Counted from the stretch's first letter, positions 30,392 through 39,306 are shown. The stretch: 64,000 nucleotides of DNA from Atopobacter sp. AH10 (GCF_003664595.1 NZ_QXPZ01000018.1:1-64000), one strand, 5' to 3'. The notes: a model not told the origin generated them from the sequence alone. Program-made: numbers and translations.

Positions 30392-30446
30392 GAGCAATTC
30401 ATATTAAATCATATCAATATGATTATACCAAAAAGCCTAATTGCTC
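30392..30446. promoter_or_regulatory. Nested dyad between the cargo and the early operon
   Basis: Outer arms GAGCAATT (30392-30399) and AATTGCTC (30439-30446) enclose a perfect inner palindrome AATCATAT-CA-ATATGATT (30407-30424). It lies 77 bases upstream of the sigma-like gene. Nested dyads of this size suit a repressor operator or an RNA leader fold. The remainder of the 284-base divergent gap holds only the iterons and the terminator. Confidence 0.6.
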
Positions 30447-30522
30447 ACAAGACCGTAAAAATTGTAGTGATGAATTCATAGAGTCAGATCTCTCTGCAAA
30501 TACAGAAAGGCAGGGATATCTA

Positions 30523-31140
30523 ATGAGAATTCGTAAAACGAAACAAGCAGAACGTGGAGTATACAAATACTCATATCAAGTTAGAACGGAAAGTGGTGGG
30601 TACACAACAGAAATGGTAGTACTTAGACCAGGAGAAGATGGTGTAACTGAGATGGACATTAAAAGACTTCATGCACTGGATGATAGTGTGGTTTATTACA
30701 ATTGTAAGAATCTTAGACCGGAAAGAAGTGCTGAAGAAAAAGAAAGAATTAAGGCATTCGAAAAAGAGTATGTTCAAAAATTCAAACTTCAACATGGTTA
30801 TGAACCAAATAAGGACGCTATCAAAGATGCTGTCAGCGAGGCTTTTCCATCAAATTATAATCTATCTTTAGATTTTGCTTTTGAAAATGAGATTGATGAA
30901 GACAAGTCCAGCGTTATTGCAGCAACAGCAGTTCCATTTGATGACAAGTTTGAATGGTCAGAGGAGATGGAAGATATAAGGGAACTTCTATCAGATAAAC
31001 AGCGGGAGGTTCTTGACCTTAAGTTTATTGACGGATACACACAAAAGGAAATTGCAGATATGCTTGGCGTTACCAAGATGGCAATAACAAAGAGACTGGC
31101 ATCTGCGTATGATGTAATCAGAAAAAACATGAAAAGATAA
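30523..31140 (+). CDS. Phage sigma-70 region-4-like transcription regulator
   Basis: The 205-residue protein ends in a clear sigma region-4 helix-turn-helix: LLSDKQREVLDLKFIDGYTQKEIADMLGVTKMAITKRLASAYDVIRK. The N-terminal half, with RKTKQAERGVYKYSYQV and VVYYNCKNLRPERSAEEKE, is unlike housekeeping sigma factors and lacks regions 2 and 3. Proteins like this open the early operon in many Firmicutes phages. Weak ribosome binding site AGGCAGGG. It probably controls early transcription. Confidence 0.75.
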   Translation: MRIRKTKQAERGVYKYSYQVRTESGGYTTEMVVLRPGEDGVTEMDIKRLHALDDSVVYYNCKNLRPERSAEEKERIKAFEKEYVQKFKLQHGYEPNKDAIKDAVSEAFPSNYNLSLDFAFENEIDEDKSSVIAATAVPFDDKFEWSEEMEDIRELLSDKQREVLDLKFIDGYTQKEIADMLGVTKMAITKRLASAYDVIRKNMKR

Positions 31141-31215
31141 AAAATTTTTTAGGCAGGGTTTACTACCTTGCCTTTTTCTTTGCCTGTGATTTGTAAGGGA
31201 GAATACGAGCCCTAC
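31141..31215 (+). promoter_or_regulatory. Repeated two-hairpin leader, copy 1
   Basis: A terminator-like hairpin AGGCAGG/CCTTGCCT (31151-31173) with TTTTT is followed by CTTTGCCTGTGATTTG and a second hairpin GTAAGGG/CCCTAC (31193-31215), then the AAAGGAGG of the next gene. The same block recurs at 35604-35672, so it is a conserved leader or attenuator, not just a terminator. Confidence 0.65.
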
Positions 31216-31232
31216 AGAAAGGAGGCAAAGTT

Positions 31233-31427
31233 ATGAAACACAAAGTCGTAATTAATGTAACAAATGAAGATGGAAAAAAGACACCTGTGCTTAAAGGTGC
31301 AATCAGAAAACTTCCATCAAAAATTATTAAGTGGCTGTTTGGAGATTATACACAGGTCTATCTTCTTAAGCCCGGAGAAACCGTTGAATCTGTAGATGTC
31401 AAAGAAGTATTAAAAGGAGAAATGTAA
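31233..31427 (+). CDS. Small hypothetical phage protein (64 aa)
   Basis: I do not recognise it. The product is basic in the middle (KLPSKIIKWLFGDYTQVYLLKPGETVESVDV), has no membrane span, and starts MKHKVVINVTNED. It has AAAGGAGG eight bases upstream and ends two bases before the next start, so it belongs to the early operon just after the leader element. Confidence 0.65.
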   Translation: MKHKVVINVTNEDGKKTPVLKGAIRKLPSKIIKWLFGDYTQVYLLKPGETVESVDVKEVLKGEM

Positions 31428-31429
31428 TC

Positions 31430-31708
31430 ATGAAAAAAGAAGTAATTAAAAACATCATCACAGACTTAGAATCGCTCGTGAAAAATCTAAAGGAGCTAAT
31501 AAAAGATGAAAAGGAAGAAAAAGTACCGAAGTCAAAAGAGGTAAAACTGGAAGACTTAAGGGCTGTGCTTGCTACCTTAAGTCAGCATGGGAAAACTGCA
31601 GAGGTTAAAGAGCTGATTGTTAAGTTTGGCGGAACGAAGTTATCTGATGTACCAAAGGAAAACTACAGTCAGCTATTAAAAGAAGCGGAGGAAATCAAAA
31701 TTGACTAA
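31430..31708 (+). CDS. Small early phage protein, coiled-coil N-terminus (92 aa)
   Basis: The first 40 residues are a Lys/Glu-rich coiled coil; the rest, LEDLRAVLATLSQHGKTAEVKELIVKFGGTKLSDVP, is a compact helical motif seen in many Firmicutes prophages where it is loosely labelled rrp5-like. No enzymatic motif is visible. It overlaps the DUF2800 gene by eight bases, which points to co-translation with the replication proteins. Confidence 0.65.
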   Translation: MKKEVIKNIITDLESLVKNLKELIKDEKEEKVPKSKEVKLEDLRAVLATLSQHGKTAEVKELIVKFGGTKLSDVPKENYSQLLKEAEEIKID

Positions 31709-32885
31709 ACAGAAGGTGAATTGTACCAAAGGTGCAAGAGAGACTGGCCTGGGCCATGCAATTTTATCTCCATCAAGCTCCCATAGGTGGCTTAACTGTA
31801 CACCAAGTGCTGTGCTTGAGATGGAGTTTGAAAATACCAGTTCATCTGCAGCAGAAGAAGGAACAGCGGCACACGCTTTTTGTGAGCACAAACTAAAAAA
31901 GGCATTAAAGATGCGAAGTAAACGACCTGTATCCGATTATGATTCCGACGAAATGCAGGAATGTACTGATGCCTATGTGGATTTTGTTTTGGAGCAGTTA
32001 GAAATAGCCAAGCAGAAATGTAAGGATCCGGCTATTTTGATTGAACAAAAAGTGGATTTTTCAGAGTATGTCCCAGATGGATTCGGAACGGCAGACTGCT
32101 TGATCGTTTCAGATGATACGCTTTCCATTATTGACTTTAAGTATGGACAGGGAGTTCTTGTGGATGCCTATGATAATTCACAGATGAAATGCTATGCACT
32201 TGGAGCATTGGCAATTTATGAGAGTCTATATGACATAAAGGAAGTCAGTATGTCAATCTTTCAGCCTAGAAGAGAAAATGTGTCTACTTGGATAATTGCT
32301 ACAGAAGAACTGAAGAAGTGGGCAGAGGAAGTTCTAAAGCCTAAAGCAGAGCTTGCTATTAAAGGCGAGGGAGAATATTGCTCAGGTGATTGGTGCAAAT
32401 TTTGTAAGGCTGCAGTTAGGTGTAGAGCAAGAGCTGAAGAAAAGCTGAAACTTGCAAAGGATGAGTTTAAACTACCCCCACTATTAACAGATGCTGAAGT
32501 AGAAGAAATCCTAGTGGTTATTCCCGATTTAACTTCATGGGCAAATAGCATCTTAGCATATGCAACAGATATGGCAGTTAATTACGGTAAAGAGTGGGAA
32601 GGCTTTAAGGTAGTAGAGGGTAGGTCTGTAAGAAAGTATAAGGATGAAAATGCAGTAATAGAAAAGGCGAAAGAAAATGGCTATTCCGATATCTTTAAAA
32701 CCAGTCTTATTACCCTCACTGAAATGCAAAAACTAATGGGAAAGAAGAAATTTGAGGATATTCTAGGTGACCTCATTATCAAACCGCCTGGAAAGTTGAC
32801 GCTTGTACCAAACTCAGATAAGCGTCAGAAAGTAAATGTATCAAATGTAAAAAACGAATTTAATGAAATAACGGAGGAAAATTAA
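31701..32885 (+). CDS. DUF2800 family, Cas4/RecB-like PD-(D/E)XK nuclease
   Basis: The 394-residue protein starts with TTG behind GGAGGAAAT. It has the DUF2800 start LSPSSSHRWLNCTPSAVLE, the nuclease core GFGTADCLIVSDDTLSIIDFKYGQGV, in which D and DxK are the likely metal residues, and a cysteine cluster CSGDWCKFCKAAVRCRARAE like the Fe-S cluster of Cas4/AddB. It is found with DUF2815 and a family-A polymerase in phage replication modules. A role in recombination or replication is inferred. Confidence 0.85.
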   Translation: MTKQKVNCTKGARETGLGHAILSPSSSHRWLNCTPSAVLEMEFENTSSSAAEEGTAAHAFCEHKLKKALKMRSKRPVSDYDSDEMQECTDAYVDFVLEQLEIAKQKCKDPAILIEQKVDFSEYVPDGFGTADCLIVSDDTLSIIDFKYGQGVLVDAYDNSQMKCYALGALAIYESLYDIKEVSMSIFQPRRENVSTWIIATEELKKWAEEVLKPKAELAIKGEGEYCSGDWCKFCKAAVRCRARAEEKLKLAKDEFKLPPLLTDAEVEEILVVIPDLTSWANSILAYATDMAVNYGKEWEGFKVVEGRSVRKYKDENAVIEKAKENGYSDIFKTSLITLTEMQKLMGKKKFEDILGDLIIKPPGKLTLVPNSDKRQKVNVSNVKNEFNEITEEN

Positions 32886-32886
32886 A

Positions 32887-33435
32887 ATGGCAAATATTAG
32901 TAGAACAAAGGTAATCACAGGAAAAGACACAAGACTTTCATATTTTAATGGCTGGGAGCCAAAGTCAATTAATGGAGGACCTGAGAAGTATAGTGTATCT
33001 CTTCTTATTCCAAAGGATGATAAAGAAACAATTACGGCAATTGAAAAGGCAATTGATGTTGCAATCGAAGAAGGAATCGGGAAGTTTGGTGGAAAGAAAC
33101 CAAACAAGGCTGCAATTAAACTTCCTCTTCGTGATGGAGATATTGAGCGTGATGATGAGGCATATAAAGGCCATTATTTCATCAACGCAAATAGCGTGAC
33201 AGCACCTCAAATTGTAGATAAAGCTGTAAAACCTATCCTTGATAGAAGTGAAGTATATTCAGGTTGTTATGCTCGTGTATCCATAAGCTTTTATGCCTTT
33301 AACTCAAATGGTAATAAGGGAATTGCCTGCGGTCTTGGAAATATTCAAAAGATTAGAGATGGTGAGCCACTTGGTGGAAGAAGTAATGCTGCTGATGATT
33401 TTACAAGCCTAGAAGATGATGACTTCTTGGCATAG
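32887..33435 (+). CDS. DUF2815 family phage protein, likely ssDNA-binding
   Basis: The 182-residue protein begins NISRTKVITGKDTRLSYFNGWEPKSINGG and ends with an acidic tail DDFTSLEDDDFLA. OB-fold single-strand binding proteins often finish this way, and DUF2815 usually lies between the DUF2800 nuclease and DNA polymerase, as here. It starts two bases after the DUF2800 stop, with GGAGG overlapping that gene. Function as an SSB-like replication protein is inferred. Confidence 0.8.
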   Translation: MANISRTKVITGKDTRLSYFNGWEPKSINGGPEKYSVSLLIPKDDKETITAIEKAIDVAIEEGIGKFGGKKPNKAAIKLPLRDGDIERDDEAYKGHYFINANSVTAPQIVDKAVKPILDRSEVYSGCYARVSISFYAFNSNGNKGIACGLGNIQKIRDGEPLGGRSNAADDFTSLEDDDFLA

Positions 33436-33444
33436 GAGGTCATT

Positions 33445-33561
33445 ATGACATTAATTGATTGGTTTATCGCTATTTTCATCGGTACATGGCTTTTAGATTT
33501 TGTAGCAAAAACACTGGTAAGTCTTTATCTAGACATCAGAGAAAAGATAAATGGAAAGTAG
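33445..33561 (+). CDS. Very small membrane protein (38 aa)
   Basis: The reading frame has a strong AGGAGG five bases before ATG. It encodes one membrane helix, LIDWFIAIFIGTWLLDFVA, followed by a basic tail. It sits between DUF2815 and the polymerase. I do not know a function. The strong ribosome binding site and fit in the operon argue that it is real. Confidence 0.5.
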   Translation: MTLIDWFIAIFIGTWLLDFVAKTLVSLYLDIREKINGK

Positions 33562-33613
33562 TAAGGTGGGTGGCACTAATCTGCCACCCTTATTTTTAGT
33601 GGAGGTGATGAAG

Positions 33614-35602
33614 ATGGAAACTATCAGTATAGACATTGAAACCTATAGTAGTGTCAATTTGCAAAAAGCTGGTGTATATAAATATGCTGAATCCGATGAT
33701 TTTGAAATACTCTTATTTGCTTACAGTGTTGATGGTAGTGATGTTAAAGTCATAGATTTAGCAAAAGGAGAGGAAATCCCTGCTGAAATATTGGACGCAC
33801 TCACTGATGAGAAAATAAGTAAATGGGCATTTAATGCACAGTTTGAGAGAGTTTGTTTATCAAGGTATTTAAGGGATAAAGGCACCAGTCTAGATCCTTT
33901 CTATGATAATCATGAACTGAGTACATCAATGGCTATGTTTTTAAATCCGACTTCTTGGAAATGCACTATGATTTGGTCAGCAACACTGGGATTGCCACTA
34001 TCTCTTGAAGGAGTGGGTGCTGTGCTAGGACTTGATAAGCAGAAATTAAGCGAAGGTAAAAACCTAATCAAGTATTTTTGTGTCCCCTGCACTCCGACAA
34101 AAACTAACGGAGGAAGAACAAGGAATCTGTACTTTCATGATGAAGAAAAATGGGAACAATTCAAAGCATATAACAAGCGTGATGTGGAAGTAGAAATAGG
34201 TATTCAAACAAAACTATCAAAGTTTCCTGTTTCAGAAGATATATGGGATGAGTTTTATTTAGACCAGGAAATCAACGATAGAGGCATTGCTATTGATCCT
34301 GTACTTGTTGAATCAGCGATAGAAATCGATAGTAATGTTAGAGAAAACATTATGAAAAAACTTGTAGATATTACCGGACTTGAAAATCCTAATTCCGTTC
34401 TGCAGATGAGAACTTGGCTATCGGAGCATGGACTTGAAATGGAGTCTTTAGGCAAAAAGGAAGTAGCAAAAGAAATAAAGACTGCATCAAAAGAATTAGT
34501 AGAAGTCCTTACTTTAAGACAACAGTTATCAAAGTCTTCTGTTAAGAAGTATACAGCAATGAAAAATGCTGCCTGTACAGACAATAGGGAAAGAGGCATG
34601 TTTCGTTATTATGGTGCAAATAGAACTGGAAGATTTGCAGGAAGACTTGTTCAGTTACAAAACCTACCACAAAACCATCTGCCAGATTTAGCTGATGCTA
34701 GATCACTTGTAAAATCAGGAAATGTAGATGCACTTGAAATTTTATATGAAGATATCCCAGATACCTTATCTCAACTGATTAGAACAGCCTTTGTATCACA
34801 GAACAATAACAAATTTATTGTAGCTGACTTTTCAGCCATTGAAGCGAGAGTCCTTGCATGGCTTGCAGGAGAAAAATGGAGAATGAAGGTCTTTGAAGAA
34901 GGTAAAGATATCTACTGTTCATCGGCTAGTCAGATGTTTGGCGTTCCTGTTGAAAAGCATGGGGTAAATAGCCACCTTAGACAAAAAGGAAAAATCGCAG
35001 AACTAGCACTTGGCTATGGTGGTTCGGTAGGTGCCTTAAAAGCTATGGGAGCACTTGATATGGGACTTACAGAAGATGAACTTCAGCCACTGGTTGATGC
35101 ATGGAGAAACTCTAATCCTATGATTACCAGTCTTTGGTGGAATGTGGATAGAGCAGTCAAAACCTGTATAAAGCAAAGAATAAATACTAAAACTCATGGC
35201 ATAAAATTCTCATGGAAAAGTGGATTTTTATTTATAGAACTTCCTTCAGGAAGAAAGCTTGCCTATGTAAAACCTAGAATTGGCGAGAATAAATTCGGTG
35301 GAGAGTCAGTTACTTATGAAGGTGTTGGGAATGCTAAAAAGTGGGAAAGGCTGGAAAGTTATGGTCCTAAATTTGTAGAAAATATTATTCAAGGAACAGC
35401 GAGAGATATTTTGATTTTTGCTATGAAGACATTAAAAAACTGCCAGATAGTAGCACATGTCCATGATGAAATAATAATAGAGGCAGATAAAAGAATGAGC
35501 CTTGATGCAGTATGTGAGCAAATGGGAAGAACACCACCTTGGGCGAAGGGATTACTTCTTCGTGCCGATGGTTACGAATGCGAATTTTATAAAAAAGATT
35601 AG
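33614..35602 (+). CDS. Phage family-A DNA polymerase
   Basis: The 662-residue protein has a DnaQ-like 3'-5' exonuclease start SIDIETYSS and family-A polymerase motifs: A, FIVADFSAIEARVLAWLAGE; B, RQKGKIAELALGYGG; C, VAHVHDEIIIE. It lacks the 5' nuclease domain of bacterial PolA. It replicates the element. I chose ATG 33614, eight bases after GGAGG; ATG 33608 is too close and ATG 33551 is weak. Confidence 0.93.
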   Translation: METISIDIETYSSVNLQKAGVYKYAESDDFEILLFAYSVDGSDVKVIDLAKGEEIPAEILDALTDEKISKWAFNAQFERVCLSRYLRDKGTSLDPFYDNHELSTSMAMFLNPTSWKCTMIWSATLGLPLSLEGVGAVLGLDKQKLSEGKNLIKYFCVPCTPTKTNGGRTRNLYFHDEEKWEQFKAYNKRDVEVEIGIQTKLSKFPVSEDIWDEFYLDQEINDRGIAIDPVLVESAIEIDSNVRENIMKKLVDITGLENPNSVLQMRTWLSEHGLEMESLGKKEVAKEIKTASKELVEVLTLRQQLSKSSVKKYTAMKNAACTDNRERGMFRYYGANRTGRFAGRLVQLQNLPQNHLPDLADARSLVKSGNVDALEILYEDIPDTLSQLIRTAFVSQNNNKFIVADFSAIEARVLAWLAGEKWRMKVFEEGKDIYCSSASQMFGVPVEKHGVNSHLRQKGKIAELALGYGGSVGALKAMGALDMGLTEDELQPLVDAWRNSNPMITSLWWNVDRAVKTCIKQRINTKTHGIKFSWKSGFLFIELPSGRKLAYVKPRIGENKFGGESVTYEGVGNAKKWERLESYGPKFVENIIQGTARDILIFAMKTLKNCQIVAHVHDEIIIEADKRMSLDAVCEQMGRTPPWAKGLLLRADGYECEFYKKD

Positions 35603-35603
35603 A

Positions 35604-35672
35604 AAAATTTTGAGCGGGGTTTACTATCCGCTCTTTTTCTTTGCCTGTGATTTAGAAGGTAATAGTGCCTTC
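35604..35672 (+). promoter_or_regulatory. Repeated two-hairpin leader, copy 2
   Basis: GAGCGG/CCGCTC (35612-35633) with TTTTT is followed by CTTTGCCTGTGATTT and a second hairpin GAAGG/CCTTC (35655-35672), then AGGAGG and a small gene. The common parts match copy 1 at 31141-31215 almost base for base, while the stem sequences differ but keep pairing. Confidence 0.65.
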
Positions 35673-35697
35673 AAAAAAATTACAGGAGGTCAAATAG

Positions 35698-35844
35698 ATG
35701 ACTATTGAAGAAAAAATCACCTACTTGGAAACAATGGATAAGGTAAGAGACCAGCAAATAAAAGAGCTCCAAGTGGCAGTAGAAGAATTAAGCGGATGTG
35801 TGAATGGAGGTGTTAATCATGAAAGCAATGATTCCAATGAATGA
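35698..35844 (+). CDS. Small coiled-coil phage protein (48 aa)
   Basis: AGGAGG lies nine bases before ATG. The product TIEEKITYLETMDKVRDQQI continues as a heptad-rich helix and a polar tail. It overlaps the Rha-type gene by 26 bases. It is probably expressed, but no function can be given. Confidence 0.5.
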   Translation: MTIEEKITYLETMDKVRDQQIKELQVAVEELSGCVNGGVNHESNDSNE

Positions 35845-36493
35845 TTATGGCATTATGGCTGACAAGCACAACACCGCCAGAGTAGACAGCAGATTTGTTG
35901 CACAGTTCTTTGAGAAGAATCATAAAGAAGTGCTAAGGGATATCAGAAAAGTAGTATCAACTGACTCTGGCTTAAGTGAAGAATTCACTGAGCTCAATTT
36001 TGCGCTCAGTGAATATAGAGATACTACTGGAAGAAAACTACCATGCTATCTGTTAACAAGAGACGGTTTTACCATTTTGGCAATGGGCTATACCGGACCA
36101 AAGGCTATGAAGTTTAAAGAACTATATATCAAAAAGTTTAATGAGATGGAAGATTTCATAACAACGCTTATTTCAGCAAGAGAGATGTTTCCTATCTTAA
36201 CTGAAAATATTACTTTAATTCATGACCATCCAAAGGCTTACCACTACAGTAACGAATGCGACATGATAAATCGACTTGTTCTTGGGATGTCAGCAAAACA
36301 GTTCAGGGAATTGTATGGGCTAGATAAAGGACAAAGTATTCGTCCTTATCTAAACTCTGGTCAAATGTATCTAATAGATAGATTGCAAAAAATTGATGCA
36401 GGGTTACTTATTTCAACACCGGACTATCAATCAAGAAAAAGACAACTCGAATGGTATTTAGGAAAGATTGGAAGGGAGGCAGATTATGAGTAA
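35819..36493 (+). CDS. Rha-family phage regulatory protein
   Basis: The 224-residue protein has the Rha (pRha) N-terminal domain: RVDSRFVAQFFEKNHKEVLRDIRKV, then YLLTRDGFTILAMGYTGPKAMKFKELYIKKFNEME. Its C-terminal part is unlike ORF6N or KilA-C and is not recognised. Rha proteins are associated with lysogeny control and host interference. Start ATG 35819 has GGAGGTG upstream. Confidence 0.85.
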   Translation: MKAMIPMNDYGIMADKHNTARVDSRFVAQFFEKNHKEVLRDIRKVVSTDSGLSEEFTELNFALSEYRDTTGRKLPCYLLTRDGFTILAMGYTGPKAMKFKELYIKKFNEMEDFITTLISAREMFPILTENITLIHDHPKAYHYSNECDMINRLVLGMSAKQFRELYGLDKGQSIRPYLNSGQMYLIDRLQKIDAGLLISTPDYQSRKRQLEWYLGKIGREADYE

Positions 36494-36863
36494 GACATAC
36501 AAGAAGCACCTTGAAAATCCAAACTTCAGACCACTTGCATATATCTGCTCTCCATATAGTGGTGATAAAGAGTTAAACATCAAGAAAGCCATTCACTATG
36601 CAGAACTTGCCTATAAGAATGGTGCAATTCCTGTAACTCCACATCTCTTGTTCCCTTTTATGGATGATAGAGAGTTAGAACAAAGAAAGGATGCACTTTT
36701 TATGGATATCATACTTCTAGGTAAATGCCAGGAAGTATGGGTGTTTGGTAGTGAAATTACCGAAGGCATGAAGAGAGAAATTGAAATCGCTGAAAAAAGA
36801 AAACAGGTTATTAAGTATTTTACAAGTGAGGGTTTGGAGGTTAAGACAAATGCTAAATTTTAA
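36486..36863 (+). CDS. DUF4406, nucleoside 2-deoxyribosyltransferase-like
   Basis: The 125-residue protein has LAYICSPYSGDKELNIKKAIHYAELAYKNGAIPVTPHLLFP and EVWVFGSEITEGMKREIEIAEK, the DUF4406/nucleoside deoxyribosyltransferase-like pattern with an SPYSG loop. It could process nucleosides for phage DNA or bind nucleotides. ATG 36486 overlaps the previous stop and has AGGGAGG upstream. Confidence 0.8.
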   Translation: MSKTYKKHLENPNFRPLAYICSPYSGDKELNIKKAIHYAELAYKNGAIPVTPHLLFPFMDDRELEQRKDALFMDIILLGKCQEVWVFGSEITEGMKREIEIAEKRKQVIKYFTSEGLEVKTNAKF

Positions 36864-39123
36864 AATTCATACTGCTACTTGTATTGGAAATAGTAGCAAT
36901 TGTATATATCCAAATGAGGTCTTGGTATCTGATAGGGATAGCTTTATAAAAGCTATCTCTTTTGACCATGTTTGCGGAAGTTTTAATGGTAGTTACAGAA
37001 GTAAAGATAACTTCATAAAGTCAGACTGTATACCGATGGATTGTGATAATGACCATTCTGATGACCCAGATGATTGGGTGACACCTTTTGATGTTGCATT
37101 AGCCTTTCCAGGAGTATGCTTTTTTGCATCGTATAGTAGAAACCATATGAAAGACAAAGCAGGTAAATCTGCAAGACCGAGGTTTCATGTCTATTTTCCA
37201 ATTGAAGAAATAAAGGATGCTGATGAATACGCTGATTATAAAGTGCAAATTCAAGCTAAATTTCCATACTTTGATGATAATGCCTTAGATGCCGCAAGGT
37301 TTATTTATGGAACATCAAATCCGGAAGTAGAACTTTATGAAGGGGATTTAACAGTTACTGACTATTTAGGAAGAAGAAAATTTGAAGATCTACCTATATT
37401 AGGTAGCCAAATACAAGAAGGAAGCCGTAATTCTACATTAAGCCATTTTGCAGGAATTATCTTAAAACGATACGGGAAAAGCGAAAAGGCAAAAAAAGCA
37501 TTTTTAGAGGAATCTGAAAAGTGTAACCCTCCTTTGGATAGGGAAGAACTTTCACTCATTTGGAAGAGTGCAATCAGCTTTTATGAAAATATATCTAAAC
37601 AAAAAGGATATATACCTCCAGACGAATATAAAAAAGTTTCTTGGGAGAAGCCATTACCGTTTACGGGAGAAAAGATGCCAGATTTTCCTATTGAAGCCCT
37701 TCCTAAGGCTTTACGAAACTATGCAATTGCTGTAGGAAAATCAACACAGACTCCTGTGGATATGGCAGCAGTTGGAGTTCTTGCTACTGTATCAGCTTGT
37801 ATGAAAAATTTATATAAAGTTGAGGGAAAAGCGGATTGGCATGAACCAACTAATATTTACAGCGTAATTATAGCAGAGCCTTCGGAAAGAAAGTCTGCAG
37901 TTATTTCGCTTGTCATAAAACCTGTGGATGAATATATCAAAAAATATAACCAAATTCATAAAGTGGAGTTTGAAATGTCTAAAGTCATCAAACAGAGACT
38001 AGAAAACAAGAAAAACAGTCTTCTGAGCCAAAGTAAGAAAAAGGGAGAGGACAAAACTGCTAGTGAATTTAATGATGAAATCAGAAGTGTGGTAGAAGAA
38101 CTTGTAAATTTTACAGAAAGTAAGCCTTTAAAGGTTTATGTGGATGATACGACTACTGAAAAACTCACAGAAAGTTTGGCAGAAAATAATAATGCTATTT
38201 CTATTATTTCATCCGAAGGTGGAATTTTTGATGTCATATCAGGCACTTATTCCAGCAAGGTAAATATTGATGTTTTCCTTAAAGCCTACTCCGGAGAAAA
38301 CATATCCGTAGATAGAATTATGAGAAATTCTATTTATGTTGAAAATGCGTGTCTTAGCATTCTTTTGTCTGTTCAACCTGTAGTGATTGGTGAGCTAATG
38401 AGAAATAAGAAGTTTCGTCATAGAGGGCTAACCGCAAGATTTCTATACACTACACCACAATCTTTTGTTGGAAAAAGGACCTTAGAATCAGAATGCATTT
38501 CCAAAGATGTATATAGGGAATATAAGGAGTTAATCGATAATATTCTGATGGAAGAAAAGACGGGAAATACACAAATTATAAAGCTGAGTGAAAAGGCAAA
38601 GGAACTCTTAAAAGAGTATTTTGACTGGGTGGAACAAAAGCTTGTAGGTGAATTTACTATGTACAGCGATTGGCTCGGAAAACTAGTGGGAAATACGCTT
38701 CGCATTGCAGGGATACTTGCAAGAAGTAGTGTGATAAAAAAAGATGTGGGAGATGCTCTTTTAGAAGAAGATTCACCGATTGTAATTGATGAAGAAGTTT
38801 TTTCTAATGCTTGTAAAATTGGAAAATATTTTTTAGTCCATGCAGTTAATGCCTATGGAGATATGGGAGTTCGTTCAGACTTTAAGGCAGCTCTTATGGT
38901 TCTTGAAAAATTAAAAGAAAAAGAACTTGTAAACATTACAAGAAGGGAAGTCATGAGACTTTGCAGGTGGGTTGGAAGTGCAGAAGAGGCACAGAGCATA
39001 CTGGACAATCTTGAAGACTATGGATATATCCGTCTTTCAGAAATAGATCCGGCAGAAAAAATGAGAAATGGAAGACCTAAGAATGTGGTGTATTCCATCA
39101 ATCCGAGTGTTTTATCGGAGTAA
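36850..39123 (+). CDS. Phage primase/helicase-type replication protein, DUF3987 (YfjI-like)
   Basis: The 757-residue protein has an N-terminal AEP-like part with DCIPMDCDNDHSDDPDDW and RFHVYFPI, a PriCT-like segment RNSTLSHFAGIILKRYG, and a DUF3987 helicase-like core with a degenerate P-loop AEPSERKSAV and VDDTTTEKL. A C-terminal winged-helix-like tail ends it. It likely initiates replication. ATG 36850 has GGAGG upstream; the longer frame from 36781 lies inside DUF4406. The putative origin is immediately downstream. Confidence 0.82.
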   Translation: MLNFKIHTATCIGNSSNCIYPNEVLVSDRDSFIKAISFDHVCGSFNGSYRSKDNFIKSDCIPMDCDNDHSDDPDDWVTPFDVALAFPGVCFFASYSRNHMKDKAGKSARPRFHVYFPIEEIKDADEYADYKVQIQAKFPYFDDNALDAARFIYGTSNPEVELYEGDLTVTDYLGRRKFEDLPILGSQIQEGSRNSTLSHFAGIILKRYGKSEKAKKAFLEESEKCNPPLDREELSLIWKSAISFYENISKQKGYIPPDEYKKVSWEKPLPFTGEKMPDFPIEALPKALRNYAIAVGKSTQTPVDMAAVGVLATVSACMKNLYKVEGKADWHEPTNIYSVIIAEPSERKSAVISLVIKPVDEYIKKYNQIHKVEFEMSKVIKQRLENKKNSLLSQSKKKGEDKTASEFNDEIRSVVEELVNFTESKPLKVYVDDTTTEKLTESLAENNNAISIISSEGGIFDVISGTYSSKVNIDVFLKAYSGENISVDRIMRNSIYVENACLSILLSVQPVVIGELMRNKKFRHRGLTARFLYTTPQSFVGKRTLESECISKDVYREYKELIDNILMEEKTGNTQIIKLSEKAKELLKEYFDWVEQKLVGEFTMYSDWLGKLVGNTLRIAGILARSSVIKKDVGDALLEEDSPIVIDEEVFSNACKIGKYFLVHAVNAYGDMGVRSDFKAALMVLEKLKEKELVNITRREVMRLCRWVGSAEEAQSILDNLEDYGYIRLSEIDPAEKMRNGRPKNVVYSINPSVLSE

Positions 39124-39129
39124 AAGACT

Positions 39130-39272
39130 TTTTTGTCACACATATAAGGGTTTTGTCACGCTGTTCCCACGTCCCATACACAGTTCTATATGTAGCAATA
39201 CTTTATATATAAATAAATTAATTTAAAAAAGCTATCTATATAGCGACAGCGTGACAAAATAGGACAAAACTA
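39130..39272. other. Candidate replication origin: inverted repeats around an AT-rich core
   Basis: TTTTGTCACGCTGT (39151-39164) and ACAGCGTGACAAAA (39246-39259) form a perfect 14-bp inverted repeat 81 bases apart. Extra half copies TTTTGTCAC (39131-39139) and GGACAAAAC (39262-39270) flank it. The core is nearly pure A/T (39211-39230) and ends in a hairpin GCTAT/ATAGC. The region directly follows the replication initiator gene. This layout fits iteron binding next to an unwinding element. Confidence 0.5.
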
Positions 39273-39306
39273 TTTTTAACAATTTGATGAAAGGAATAGA
39301 AATACG

